DNA from: Leucobacter soli
GTDB taxonomy: Bacteria; Actinomycetota; Actinomycetes; Actinomycetales; Microbacteriaceae
Length of the DNA: 64,000 nucleotides
Assembly (NCBI RefSeq): GCF_910593785.1
Contig: NZ_CAJVAP010000012.1
Location: 1-64,000 of the forward strand
Direction of reading: 5' to 3'
The translations under genes and the position numbers were made by a program. Of this stretch, positions 7,543-15,747 are shown piece after piece (position 1 is the stretch's first letter; each line of letters begins with the position of its first letter). A model generated the notes under the pieces. That model searched no databases. It saw only the letters and a list, made by a program, of their open reading frames with translations, and had not been told where the DNA came from.

Positions 7543-9741
7543 GTGGCAACCCTCGACTTCATCGACGACATCACGCTCGACGAGCTGGAAGACGATCCGT
7601 ACCCCCGCTACGCGCAGCTGCGGGAGCATGCACCGGTCGCCTGGATCCCCGCGGCAGACGCCTGGTTCGTCACCAGCTTCGACGCCTGCGCCGAGGTGGG
7701 CGAGGGCAAGTACGGCATGGCCGGCGCGCAGAACCACCCCACCCTGCAGCGCGTCTTCGGCACGCCGAACGTGCTCACCTCCGGCGGCGACACGCACACC
7801 GACCTGCGGAAGGGCATCGATCCCAAGCTGCAGCCCACGCCGGTGAACGACATGGTCGACTCGCTCGTCCGCCCGATCGCGCGCGACTACCTCTCGCGGC
7901 TCGACGGACAGACTTCCGGCGAGCTCATGTCGGCGTACTTCGAACCGGTGAGCGTGGACTCGCTCCGCACCGTCATGGGACTCGACGGCTACGTCGATTC
8001 CGACACCCTGCGCCGCTGGTTCCGCGACCTGAACCTCGGCGTCGCGAACTTCGGCCTCGACCCCGACAGCTTCGCGATCGCCGACCGGGCCTCGACCGAG
8101 ATCGAGGAGGTCGTCCGCCCCCTGCTCGAGCAGCTGCGCCGGACTCCCGACGACTCGATGCTCTCGCACATGCTGTGGGCCGGGCGCGAAGGCGGGGAGC
8201 CGAGGCCCGTCGAGCTCATCATGCCCTCGCTCAAGGTGATCCTGCTCGGCGGCATGCAGGAGCCGGGGCACGCCGCGGGCAGCACGCTGATGGGCCTCTT
8301 CGGCGAGCCGGAGCAGTGGCAGAAGCTCGTCGACGACCCCGACGAGTACATCCCCCTCGCGGTGCACGAGGGCATGCGCTGGATCGCACCGATCGGCGCC
8401 GTCGAGCGCATGGCGACCCGCGACGTCGAGCTCTACGGTCAGAAGATCCCGGCGGGCAGCATGGTCGAAGTCGTGCTCGGCTCCGCCAACCGCGACGCCA
8501 GCCGCTTCGACGAGCCCGACCGCTTCGACATGGAGCGCACGGGACGCGTCAACCAGGCCTTCGGCAACGGCGAGCACTTCTGCGCCGGCCACTTCTTCGC
8601 CCGGCAGGTCCAGCGGATCATGTTCGAGGAGCTGGTGCCGGCGCTGCCCGGGCTCCGCCCCGACCCCGACGCGTCCCCCTCGGTCACGGGCTGGGTGTTC
8701 CGGGCGCCGAAGACGATGCCGGCGCGCTGGGACGCGACGGCTCCCGCGCGCGAGTCGGCGATCCTGACCGCCGCCGCAGGCGACGCCCCGGCACTGGGCA
8801 TCCCGGACACCTGGCAGGCCCGCGTCGTCGCCATGCGGCAGGAGGCCGACGGCGTGCTCTCGATCGACCTGGCAGCCGCCGACGGCACCCCGCTGCCCGC
8901 CTGGGAGCCGGGCGCCCACATCGACCTCTGGCCGACCGCCGAGCGCGCCGGACAGTACTCTCTGTGCGGCGACCCCGCCGACCGCTCCGTCTACCGCATC
9001 GCGGTGCTCCGCGGCCACGAGCACGGCGGCGTCTCGCAGTTCGTCCACGACCGCCTGCGCGTCGGCGACACGATCACGGCCGGAGGGCCCCGCAACCACT
9101 TCGAGCTGGCGCACGCGCCGCGGATCATGCTGCTCGCCGGCGGCATCGGCGTCACGCCGATCCTGCCGATGGCGCGTGCGGCGGTCGCCGCGGGAGCCGA
9201 CGTCTCGATCTCCTACTGCGGGCGCAACGCCGCGAGCATGGCCTTCGTGGGCGAACTCGGCGAGACCGGCGCGCGACTCGAACTGCATGTCTCGGAAGAC
9301 GGGAACCGCCTGGATCTCCCCGCGCTCGTCGCGGAGGCCGCCGAGAGCGGCGCGTCGATCTACGCGTGCGGGCCGGAGCGGATGCTCGGCGAACTCGAAC
9401 TGCTCGCCGAGCGCACGGGCGCCCACGCCGTCTTCGAGCGCTTCAGCGGCGTGGAAGCGCATCGGGAGGGCGATCGCCCCTTCACGATCGCGCTGGGCCG
9501 CAGCGGCGGCGAGGTCGAGGTCGGCGCCGACGAGACCGCGATCGAGGTGCTGCACCGCGAAGGGTTCGACATCCGCTTCTCGTGCCGCGAGGGAAACTGC
9601 GGCTCCTGCGAGACCGGCGTGATCGAGGGCGAGGTGGAGCACCGCGACGTGATACTCACGAAATCGCAGCGGGCGAAGAACGACCGCATGATGGTCTGCG
9701 TCTCTCGCGCACGGTGCGAGCGGCTGACACTCGACCTCTGA
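7543..9741 (+). CDS. Self-sufficient cytochrome P450: GcoA-like heme domain fused to FAD/NAD/2Fe-2S reductase
   Basis: 732 residues from GTG at 7543, with a GGAAAGGGG ribosome binding site. Residues 1-390 form a P450 resembling guaiacol O-demethylase GcoA (CYP255A). The heme ligand is Cys347 in FGNGEHFCAG. The I-helix is LLGGMQEPGH (Glu240-Pro241), lacking the usual acid-threonine pair. Residues 420-732 form a phthalate-dioxygenase-reductase-like module: flavin motif GQYSLC, nucleotide loop GGIGVTPILPM, and a plant-type 2Fe-2S centre with Cys681, 686, 689 and 719 (C-x4-C-x2-C-x29-C). The reductase order matches CYP116B-type fusions, but the heme domain looks GcoA-like, and GcoB itself has its iron-sulfur domain first. 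Electrons would pass NAD(P)H-flavin-2Fe-2S-heme within one chain. Aryl O-demethylation is the likely reaction; the substrate is unknown. Confidence 0.9.
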   Translation: MATLDFIDDITLDELEDDPYPRYAQLREHAPVAWIPAADAWFVTSFDACAEVGEGKYGMAGAQNHPTLQRVFGTPNVLTSGGDTHTDLRKGIDPKLQPTPVNDMVDSLVRPIARDYLSRLDGQTSGELMSAYFEPVSVDSLRTVMGLDGYVDSDTLRRWFRDLNLGVANFGLDPDSFAIADRASTEIEEVVRPLLEQLRRTPDDSMLSHMLWAGREGGEPRPVELIMPSLKVILLGGMQEPGHAAGSTLMGLFGEPEQWQKLVDDPDEYIPLAVHEGMRWIAPIGAVERMATRDVELYGQKIPAGSMVEVVLGSANRDASRFDEPDRFDMERTGRVNQAFGNGEHFCAGHFFARQVQRIMFEELVPALPGLRPDPDASPSVTGWVFRAPKTMPARWDATAPARESAILTAAAGDAPALGIPDTWQARVVAMRQEADGVLSIDLAAADGTPLPAWEPGAHIDLWPTAERAGQYSLCGDPADRSVYRIAVLRGHEHGGVSQFVHDRLRVGDTITAGGPRNHFELAHAPRIMLLAGGIGVTPILPMARAAVAAGADVSISYCGRNAASMAFVGELGETGARLELHVSEDGNRLDLPALVAEAAESGASIYACGPERMLGELELLAERTGAHAVFERFSGVEAHREGDRPFTIALGRSGGEVEVGADETAIEVLHREGFDIRFSCREGNCGSCETGVIEGEVEHRDVILTKSQRAKNDRMMVCVSRARCERLTLDL

Positions 9742-9853
9742 GCCCCCGAGCTCCGGGCACCGGCCTGCGCGCCCCGGCCGGACACCCCCGGGTCATCCGG
9801 AGGCCACCTGGAGTGACTACACTGGCCTGGGCGCTTCGCACGCGCCAGGTCAC

Positions 9854-11899
9854 ATGAGCAGCACCACGTCATTCACCGACCCGGGGTCGGCATCTGCACG
9901 GCGAGCATCCGAATCGCCAGGCGTCAGGAGCACCCGTTTCGGCGGACTCGACGGACTCCGCGCGATCGCGGTGGGGCTCGTGCTCGTCTATCATTTCTTC
10001 CCCGCCGTGCTGCCCGGCGGCTTCCTCGGCGTCGACATCTTTTTCGTGATCAGCGGCTTCCTGATCGCCTCCCTGCTGCTGCGCGAGCGCCAGCGGCACG
10101 GCCGCATCGACCTGGTGAGCTTCTGGCGCAGGCGCGCGCGACGCCTCCTGCCCGCCCTCGTCCTCGTGCTGCTCGTCTGCACGGGCGTCGCGCTGCTCAT
10201 CGCGCGCTCGGGCGACGCCGACCTCCTGGTCAACATCGGGCAGCAGGTCTTCGGCGCGCTCGCCTTCGTCAGCAACTGGGTCTTCGTCGCGCTCGGCGGC
10301 GACTACTTCACGCGCGACAACCCCGAGCTCTACCGCAACACGTGGTCGCTCTCCATCGAGGAGCAGTTCTACGTCGTGCTGCCCCTGCTGATGCTCTTCA
10401 CGATGCGCGCGCACTCCCGGATCACCCGATCGCTCCTCTTCATTCTGCTCGCGATCGGCTCCGCCGCGCTGATGGTGCTCTACGCCGCGCAGGGCGAGGC
10501 ACCGACGCGGGTGTACTTCGGCTCGGACAGCCACGTCTTCGGCCTCTTCGCCGGCGTCTCGCTCGCGGTGCTCCTGCAGCCCATCGACGCGCGGCGTCGG
10601 CCGGTGCCGGGGCCGTTGAGCACGGGCTCCCAGGTGGCGCTGGCGGCGGTCGCGGCCCTCGGGCTGGGGGTGCTCGGCTGGCTCTCCTTCACCCTCGTCG
10701 AGGGCAGCCCCGAGAGCTTCGCCTGGGGCTTCCAGCTCGCCTCGGCTGCCGCCCTGCTGGTCGTCTGGGCGGTGACCCGGCCCGGCGCCTGGGCCGGGCG
10801 AGCGCTCGACGCGGCGCCGCTGCGCTGGATCGGCGAGCGCTCGTACGGCATCTATCTCTGGCATTGGCCGCTGCTCCTGCTGCTGCCGACACTGCTCGGC
10901 TCAGGAGCGACTCCCGACCCCTCCGCGGGCGGGGTGCTCGTCGCGCTGACCGGGATCGCGCTCAGCGTCGCCATCGCGGCGTTCTCCCATCGCTTCGTCG
11001 AGCAACCGGTGCGGCGGCACGGTCTGCGGGGCACGCTGCGCCGGTTCTCCCGCGCCTGGAGGGCGGGGAGCGGGCGGCGCGTCCTCGCGGCCGCGGTGAG
11101 CCTCGGCCTGATAGCGGGCGCGGGCGCGACGACCGTCGCGATCGCGGTCGCCCCCGCTCGCAGCAGCGCCGCCGAGGCGATCGCCCGCGGCGAGGCGGCG
11201 ATGCTCGCGGCGCACCAGGGCGAGCTCGAGGCCGCAGCACGCGAACGCGGCGTCGCCGGCACGCTCGACGGCCTGGACGGGAGCGTCGAGCCCGACGACG
11301 GACCACCGCTCGCCAACGGGGCCGCCGCCCGCCCGGCCCTCCCTCGGGGGAAGCACATCTTCGCCGTCGGGGACTCGGTGATGCTCGCCAGCCTCCCGGA
11401 GCTCAAGGCGTCCTTCCGCGGCGTCAAGGTCGACGCCGCGGTTTCGCGCGGGCTCGGCGCCGGCGTGCAGATCGTCGAAGACCTGGCGGGGCAGAACCGT
11501 CTGCGACGGGTGCTGGTCGTCGGGCTCGGCACGAACGGTCCGGTGGATCGGGCGGACCTCGAACGCTTGCAGCGCACAGCCGACGGGCGGCCGATCGTGC
11601 TCGTGAACGCCCACGCCGACCGCGACTGGATCCCCGGCGTGAATCGGCTGCTGCAGGAGTTCGCCGACGAGCAGGCGGGTGTCGTGCTGGCGGACTGGGA
11701 TCGCGCGATCCGGAAGCACCCGCGCGAGCTCGCGGGCGACGGGATCCACCCGAACCCCGGCGGAGCGGAGATCTACGCGAAGACCGTGCGGAAGGCGCTG
11801 CGGGAACTGCAGCGGTCGTCCGAGCGGATCGTGCACGAGTCGGCTGATCTGGCCCCCGGGGCCACGGAACCCGCGGCGGGGTCGGGCACGGCGGAGTAG
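9854..11899 (+). CDS. Membrane acyltransferase with SGNH domain (OatA-like)
   Basis: 681 residues. The N-terminal acyltransferase-3 domain (about residues 28-400) begins GLDGLRAIAVGLVLVYHF and has about ten membrane spans, a WSLSIEEQFY motif and GIYLWHWPL. An extra membrane span is followed by an extracytoplasmic SGNH-hydrolase domain with the block GDSVMLA near residue 502 and the catalytic Asp/His in GDGIHPNPGG near residue 634. This architecture is that of OatA-type peptidoglycan O-acetyltransferases and similar surface-glycan acylases. A -10-like TACACT at 9819 and a small hairpin at 9826-9849 lie just before the ATG. It probably has its own promoter and is not part of the P450 system. 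Confidence 0.9.
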   Translation: MSSTTSFTDPGSASARRASESPGVRSTRFGGLDGLRAIAVGLVLVYHFFPAVLPGGFLGVDIFFVISGFLIASLLLRERQRHGRIDLVSFWRRRARRLLPALVLVLLVCTGVALLIARSGDADLLVNIGQQVFGALAFVSNWVFVALGGDYFTRDNPELYRNTWSLSIEEQFYVVLPLLMLFTMRAHSRITRSLLFILLAIGSAALMVLYAAQGEAPTRVYFGSDSHVFGLFAGVSLAVLLQPIDARRRPVPGPLSTGSQVALAAVAALGLGVLGWLSFTLVEGSPESFAWGFQLASAAALLVVWAVTRPGAWAGRALDAAPLRWIGERSYGIYLWHWPLLLLLPTLLGSGATPDPSAGGVLVALTGIALSVAIAAFSHRFVEQPVRRHGLRGTLRRFSRAWRAGSGRRVLAAAVSLGLIAGAGATTVAIAVAPARSSAAEAIARGEAAMLAAHQGELEAAARERGVAGTLDGLDGSVEPDDGPPLANGAAARPALPRGKHIFAVGDSVMLASLPELKASFRGVKVDAAVSRGLGAGVQIVEDLAGQNRLRRVLVVGLGTNGPVDRADLERLQRTADGRPIVLVNAHADRDWIPGVNRLLQEFADEQAGVVLADWDRAIRKHPRELAGDGIHPNPGGAEIYAKTVRKALRELQRSSERIVHESADLAPGATEPAAGSGTAE

Positions 11900-11929
11900 C
11901 GGACCCGCACACAGAGCAGCCCGAAAGCG

Positions 11930-11967
11930 AAGCAGCCCGACCCCGGGGCTCCGGGATCGGGCTGCTT
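11930..11967. terminator. Bidirectional terminator hairpin
   Basis: AAGCAGCCCGA at 11930-11940 pairs perfectly with TCGGGCTGCTT at 11957-11967, with further pairing inside (CCCCGG/CCGGGA). It sits in the 86 bases between the convergent acyltransferase and gamma-glutamyl hydrolase genes and can serve both. Confidence 0.8.
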
Positions 11968-11985
11968 CTGCGTGTACGCCGTCGC

Positions 11986-12717
11986 CTATGCGACCGATTC
12001 GGCGGATGCCCGCACGAACGCCTTCATGAGGTCGAGTCCCTCCGGATCGAGCCGCTCCTCGGGATGCCACTGCACACCGAGGCAGAACGATCCGTCCGCG
12101 GCCTCGACCGCTTCGACGATGCCGTCGGGCGCGGTCGCCGTCGCGACGAGCCCCTCGCCGAGCGCGTCGACGCTCTGGTGGTGGTGCGAGGCGATGTCGA
12201 AGGACTGCCGCCCGACGATCCGCTCGAGCAGTGTGCCCTCCTCAACCTCGACCGGGTGCGAGGTGAAGACGCCGACCACGTCGCGGTGCGGCGTCAGCTC
12301 CACCTCGTCGCCGAGGTGCTGCGTGAGCGTGCCTCCCAGTGCGACGTTGATCACCTGCAGCCCGCGGCAGGCCCCGAACGTGGGCATGCCGCGCCGTCGC
12401 GCCTCGCGCACCAGCGCCATCTCGAGCTCGTCGCGGACGCGCAGCGGCGGGTCGTTGCTCTCATGGGCCTGCTGCCCGTAGAGATCCGCGTCGAGGTCGC
12501 GACCGCCGGGCAGGAACAGCCCGTCGACCCCGTCGAGCAACCGACCCGGATCCTCCAGGTGCACCGAGAGCGCCGGGAAGAGCACGGGTGCTCCCCCGGC
12601 CTGCTCGATAGCCGTCAGGTAGGTGTGCGGGATGCCGTCGGTGGGGATGTCGACCCATGCGCCCGAGGTCGAGATCTTGCGGTCGGTGACGAGCCCGATC
12701 AGAGGAGTCCGAACCAC
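11986..12717 (-). CDS. Class I glutamine amidotransferase-like gamma-glutamyl hydrolase (peptidase C26, PuuD-like)
   Basis: 243 residues from GTG at 12717. The nucleophile elbow is FGACRGLQV (Cys), preceded by LFLPGGRDLD, and the catalytic His-Glu pair lies in GVQWHPEE near the C-terminus. These are the marks of PuuD, which removes glutamate from gamma-glutamyl-GABA, and related enzymes acting on gamma-glutamyl amides. It is the last gene of a three-gene run FAH hydrolase-cupin-C26, with gaps of 6-7 bases. In this setting it may deglutamylate a gamma-glutamylated amine intermediate; no glutamine-synthetase-like ligase is present in the window, so that is only a suggestion. Confidence 0.85.
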   Translation of the reverse strand: MVRTPLIGLVTDRKISTSGAWVDIPTDGIPHTYLTAIEQAGGAPVLFPALSVHLEDPGRLLDGVDGLFLPGGRDLDADLYGQQAHESNDPPLRVRDELEMALVREARRRGMPTFGACRGLQVINVALGGTLTQHLGDEVELTPHRDVVGVFTSHPVEVEEGTLLERIVGRQSFDIASHHHQSVDALGEGLVATATAPDGIVEAVEAADGSFCLGVQWHPEERLDPEGLDLMKAFVRASAESVA

Positions 12718-12724
12718 GGTCGCG

Positions 12725-13120
12725 CTACTTCCCTTCGAGCGGGTTGTCGTCGCTCCAGTCGGTGACGCCCCACACGACCGAGTGCCACACGCAGTCGCTG
12801 CCCTCGTCGGCGCCGTGCCAGTGGCGCTCGTTCGGCTCGGTGCGGATCACGGTGCCCGGCAGGATGCCGGTGGTCGTGCCCTCGTCGCTGCCGACACGGC
12901 CGACGCCGGCCGCGAGCGTGAGGATCTGGCCGCCCGGGTGGGTGTGCCAGTGCGTGACCGCGCCATCCTTGTGGTGGATGCGCGCGACGTCGACGGCGCC
13001 CAGGTTCGGCACGTCGGCGAGCGACTCGGTGGCCGCCTCGATGATCATCTCGAGCTGCACCGTGCCGGTGAAGCGCCCGCCGTAGACGTAGTCCTTGTTG
13101 CCCTCGGGGAGGATCTCCAT
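12725..13120 (-). CDS. Single-domain cupin protein
   Basis: 131 residues forming one small beta-barrel cupin. Metal-ligand histidines are visible in THWHTHPGGQ (H-x-H followed by the Gly-Gln typical of cupin motif 1), and a later RHWHG resembles motif 2. Family members of this size are cupin_2 proteins related to quercetin 2,4-dioxygenases and isomerase-type cupins; the reaction cannot be assigned. It lies 6 bases after the FAH hydrolase and 7 bases before the C26 hydrolase, so it probably acts in the same pathway. Confidence 0.8.
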   Translation of the reverse strand: MEILPEGNKDYVYGGRFTGTVQLEMIIEAATESLADVPNLGAVDVARIHHKDGAVTHWHTHPGGQILTLAAGVGRVGSDEGTTTGILPGTVIRTEPNERHWHGADEGSDCVWHSVVWGVTDWSDDNPLEGK

Positions 13121-13126
13121 GGCCGT

Positions 13127-13972
13127 CTACGCCTCGAAGCGCACGGGGTTCGAGATCTTGCCGACGCCGGGGATCTCGACCTCGACGACGTCGCCGTCGC
13201 GCAGGTAGCGCGGGGGCTTCCGCTCGTCGCCCACGCCGCCCGGGGTGCCGGTGGCGATCAGGTCGCCCGGCTCGAGGGTGACGCCCTGGCTGAGGTACGA
13301 GACGATCTCGGGGATCGTGAAGATGAACTGCTTGGTGTTGCCGTCCTGCATCACCTCGCCCGAGAGCGTGGTGCGCACGGGCAGGTTGTCGCGGCATTCG
13401 GCGTCGGCGAAGGAGTCCATGCTCACGACCGCCGGGCCGACCGGGGTGAAGGTGTCGAAGCTCTTGCCGAGGGTGAACTGCTTCATCGGGGTCTCGAGCT
13501 GCGCACGGCGGCCGGAGACGTCGTTGAGCACGGTGAAGCCGCCGACGTAGTCCCAGGCCTCCTCGACCGAGACGCGGTAGGCCGGCTTCGAGATGAACAC
13601 GCCGAGCTCGCCCTCGTAGTCGGGGCGGGTCTCCTCGCGCGGGATCACGATGTCGTCGAAGGCGCCGGTGACCGAGCTCGGGAACTTGCCGAACATCATG
13701 GGAACGTCGGGCTTCGCGAGGTTCGTCTCCTCGACGTGCGACATGTAGTTGAGGCCGATCGCGAGGATCTTGCCGGGGCGGTTCGGCGCGAGCACGTGCA
13801 CGTCGCCGATCTCGTGGGTCGCTCCGTTCGCGGCGACGATCTCCGCCCACGCCTCCGGGGTCGCGGCGAAGCCCGTGGCGGGCGCCTCGCCCGCGGTGGT
13901 GATCGTCGTTCCGTCGAGACGGCCGAGGAACCGGCGGCCGTCCCCGGTCTCGAAGTGGATTGCCTGCGTCAT
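13127..13972 (-). CDS. Fumarylacetoacetate hydrolase family protein
   Basis: 281 residues from ATG at 13972, with AGGAGG seven bases upstream; the frame is open further upstream but unconserved. The FAH fold motifs are present: GLNYMSHVEE, the metal-binding acidic residues in YEGELGVFISK and the following VLNDVSGR, and GDLIATGTPGGVG near the C-terminus. Family members hydrolyse or hydrate 2,4-diketo acids and related ring-cleavage products (acylpyruvases, fumarylpyruvate hydrolase, homoprotocatechuate isomerase/decarboxylase), fitting aromatic catabolism. First gene of the FAH-cupin-C26 operon and divergent from two IclR genes. Confidence 0.9.
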   Translation of the reverse strand: MTQAIHFETGDGRRFLGRLDGTTITTAGEAPATGFAATPEAWAEIVAANGATHEIGDVHVLAPNRPGKILAIGLNYMSHVEETNLAKPDVPMMFGKFPSSVTGAFDDIVIPREETRPDYEGELGVFISKPAYRVSVEEAWDYVGGFTVLNDVSGRRAQLETPMKQFTLGKSFDTFTPVGPAVVSMDSFADAECRDNLPVRTTLSGEVMQDGNTKQFIFTIPEIVSYLSQGVTLEPGDLIATGTPGGVGDERKPPRYLRDGDVVEVEIPGVGKISNPVRFEA

Positions 13973-14035
13973 CTTGAACCTCCTGGTGTCGGGGATACTG
14001 TACGCGCGCCTCCGCAAGGGACACCGCACACGCTT

Positions 14036-14056
14036 GGTTACTACAATAGTATATCC
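14036..14056. promoter_or_regulatory. Operator-like palindrome between FAH operon and IclR genes
   Basis: TACTA-CAA-TAGTA at 14039-14051 is a perfect hyphenated palindrome in an AT-rich patch of an otherwise GC-rich intergenic region. On the minus strand TATACT fits a -10 hexamer for the FAH operon, so a protein bound here would block that promoter. The sequence GGTTACTACAA (14036-14046) recurs, inverted, upstream of the ABC binding-protein gene at 31758. Confidence 0.5.
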
Positions 14057-14174
14057 GTACTTCTAGGGAATACTGAAGGGGATCGTCGCACCGGCCGGGC
14101 GACCAGCCGGTAGAGTTCGGAGGTACGCCGCTGCGCGGCGTCGCCGATCACCCGTTCCCACCGCCCGAGGCAGC

Positions 14175-14960
14175 ATGGAGATTTCTCAGACCACCGCGGC
14201 AGCGCTCGACCTCCTGTCGGTGATCGCAGACCACCCTCCGCTCACCGTCGAGCGGCTCGCGGAGCATGCCGGCACCTCGGTCGACATCTGCTCCCGCCGT
14301 CTGCACACGCTCGCCGAGCGAGGCTACGCCGTCCTGCGCTCCGACGGCACCTGGAGCCTCGGCCCCAAGCTCCGCGACCTCGCCTCTCAGGTGCCGGACC
14401 CACTCGCGCTCGCCGCGCGCGACCGGATCAACGAGCTCGCCCAGCGCTTCGCTGCGGCCGTCGTCATCGCCACCCCGGCACCGCCGAACTTCATCATCCG
14501 CATCGAGCGCGAGGGCCGCGCCGGGCCGGTGCGCGTCGAGCACCTCTCCGGCGTGAAGTTCCACATCTGGCAGGCGCCGCCGGGTCTCGCGCTGCTGCCG
14601 GCGCTCGACGACGCGGCCATCTCCGAGATCCGCTCGATGGCACCGGACCCCGGCGTCGTCTCCGCGGCGCTCGACCAGTTGCGCCGCACGGGCATCGTCG
14701 TCGCGCCGAGCGAAGTGATGACCGGGCGGACCGGGGTCGCCACACCGATCACCCTGACGAGCGGACGGACCATTGCGTCGCTCACCCTCGCCTTCCCGGG
14801 GCTCACCATCGACGACCCGGAGGACACCCGCGCCCAGCTGCTCACCGCCGCCCGGCAGATCTCCCGACGCTACGAGCAGCTCATCGAGCCCGCCGCCGAC
14901 CACCGCAGCGCTCGCCCGCGCGCGTCTCGCAGCACCGGGACGATCGGCGTGCAGGTATGA
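14175..14960 (+). CDS. IclR-family transcriptional regulator
   Basis: 261 residues. The N-terminal winged helix-turn-helix (residues 1-65, LTVERLAEHAGTS then SRRLHTLAERGY and the wing WSLGPKL) is followed by an effector-binding domain to about residue 240. Divergent from the FAH-cupin-C26 operon, which it probably controls, as IclR proteins commonly regulate aromatic ring-cleavage genes. A second regulator starts 13 bases downstream. The last 20 residues are basic and unconserved. Confidence 0.88.
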   Translation: MEISQTTAAALDLLSVIADHPPLTVERLAEHAGTSVDICSRRLHTLAERGYAVLRSDGTWSLGPKLRDLASQVPDPLALAARDRINELAQRFAAAVVIATPAPPNFIIRIEREGRAGPVRVEHLSGVKFHIWQAPPGLALLPALDDAAISEIRSMAPDPGVVSAALDQLRRTGIVVAPSEVMTGRTGVATPITLTSGRTIASLTLAFPGLTIDDPEDTRAQLLTAARQISRRYEQLIEPAADHRSARPRASRSTGTIGVQV

Positions 14961-14973
14961 ACGGCGCACCGCG

Positions 14974-15747
14974 ATGACCCGGATCAGCCTGACCCTCGAT
15001 CGCGCACTGCAAGTGCTCGGGCTGCTGCGGAACGGACCGGCCCGCGCCTCCGAGATCGCGCTCGCGCTCGGCCTCAACCGGACCGTCACCCATCGGCTGC
15101 TCGCCACCCTGCAGCTGCGCCGGTTCCTGGTGCAGATCGACAACCGCTACTACCTCGGCGATGCGATCCGTCCCCTCGCCGAGCACGTCGAGACGGAACT
15201 GCAGGGCGCCGCGACCGATCCCGTCTCCCAGCTCTGCGAGCGCACCGGCGGGATGGCGCTCCTCACCGTCCGCTCGGGGCTGCTCGCGAGCCTCCTGACC
15301 TTCACTCATGCCGAATCCTGGGCCGACGTGGTCGTGATCCCCGAGGTCGGCACCCCGCACTCCGTGCTCGACGGCCCGCAGGGGCTCGCGATGCTCGCCT
15401 TCAGCGAGCCCGCGACCATCGCGAAGGCCCGGCGCCGGATCGACGACGCCGCACGCTTCGACCGGCTCCTCGAGGAGACGCGGGCCGCGGGCTGGACGAG
15501 CGAGAGCATCAACCCGACGCCGCACCCGCTCCACGAGCTGGCCGCGCCCATCCGGCACCGCAGCGCGTACGCGGACGCGGCCCTCGCGCTCCTGCTGCCG
15601 GCCGGCGCACAGCTCGACGACTGCGCGGACGCGCTGATGCGCACCTGCGCCGAGGTGGAGGCCGCCCTGCGCGGCCGGCCGGACGCCGGCGCCGAGACCG
15701 GCGCCGGCCCGGCCCCCGACTCCGACAGCGGGCCCGCTCAGTCGTAG
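14974..15747 (+). CDS. IclR-family transcriptional regulator (second of pair)
   Basis: 257 residues from ATG at 14974, 13 bases after the first IclR gene. It starts with a winged helix-turn-helix (ARASEIALALGLNRTVTHRLLATL, wing YYLGDAI) followed by a shorter, diverged IclR effector domain and a low-complexity C-terminal tail rich in Ala, Gly, Pro and Asp. Tandem IclR genes suggest hetero-oligomers or two inputs to one pathway. Its 3' end overlaps the convergent sulfatase gene by 10 bases (15738-15747). Confidence 0.85.
   Translation: MTRISLTLDRALQVLGLLRNGPARASEIALALGLNRTVTHRLLATLQLRRFLVQIDNRYYLGDAIRPLAEHVETELQGAATDPVSQLCERTGGMALLTVRSGLLASLLTFTHAESWADVVVIPEVGTPHSVLDGPQGLAMLAFSEPATIAKARRRIDDAARFDRLLEETRAAGWTSESINPTPHPLHELAAPIRHRSAYADAALALLLPAGAQLDDCADALMRTCAEVEAALRGRPDAGAETGAGPAPDSDSGPAQS

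Noticed and set aside
6841-9642. Very long minus-strand frame continuing upstream of truA across the P450 fusion
   Set aside because: It is the complement of the P450-reductase gene, composition is Asp/Arg/Val/His-rich shadow, and TruA has a clear start at 6840.
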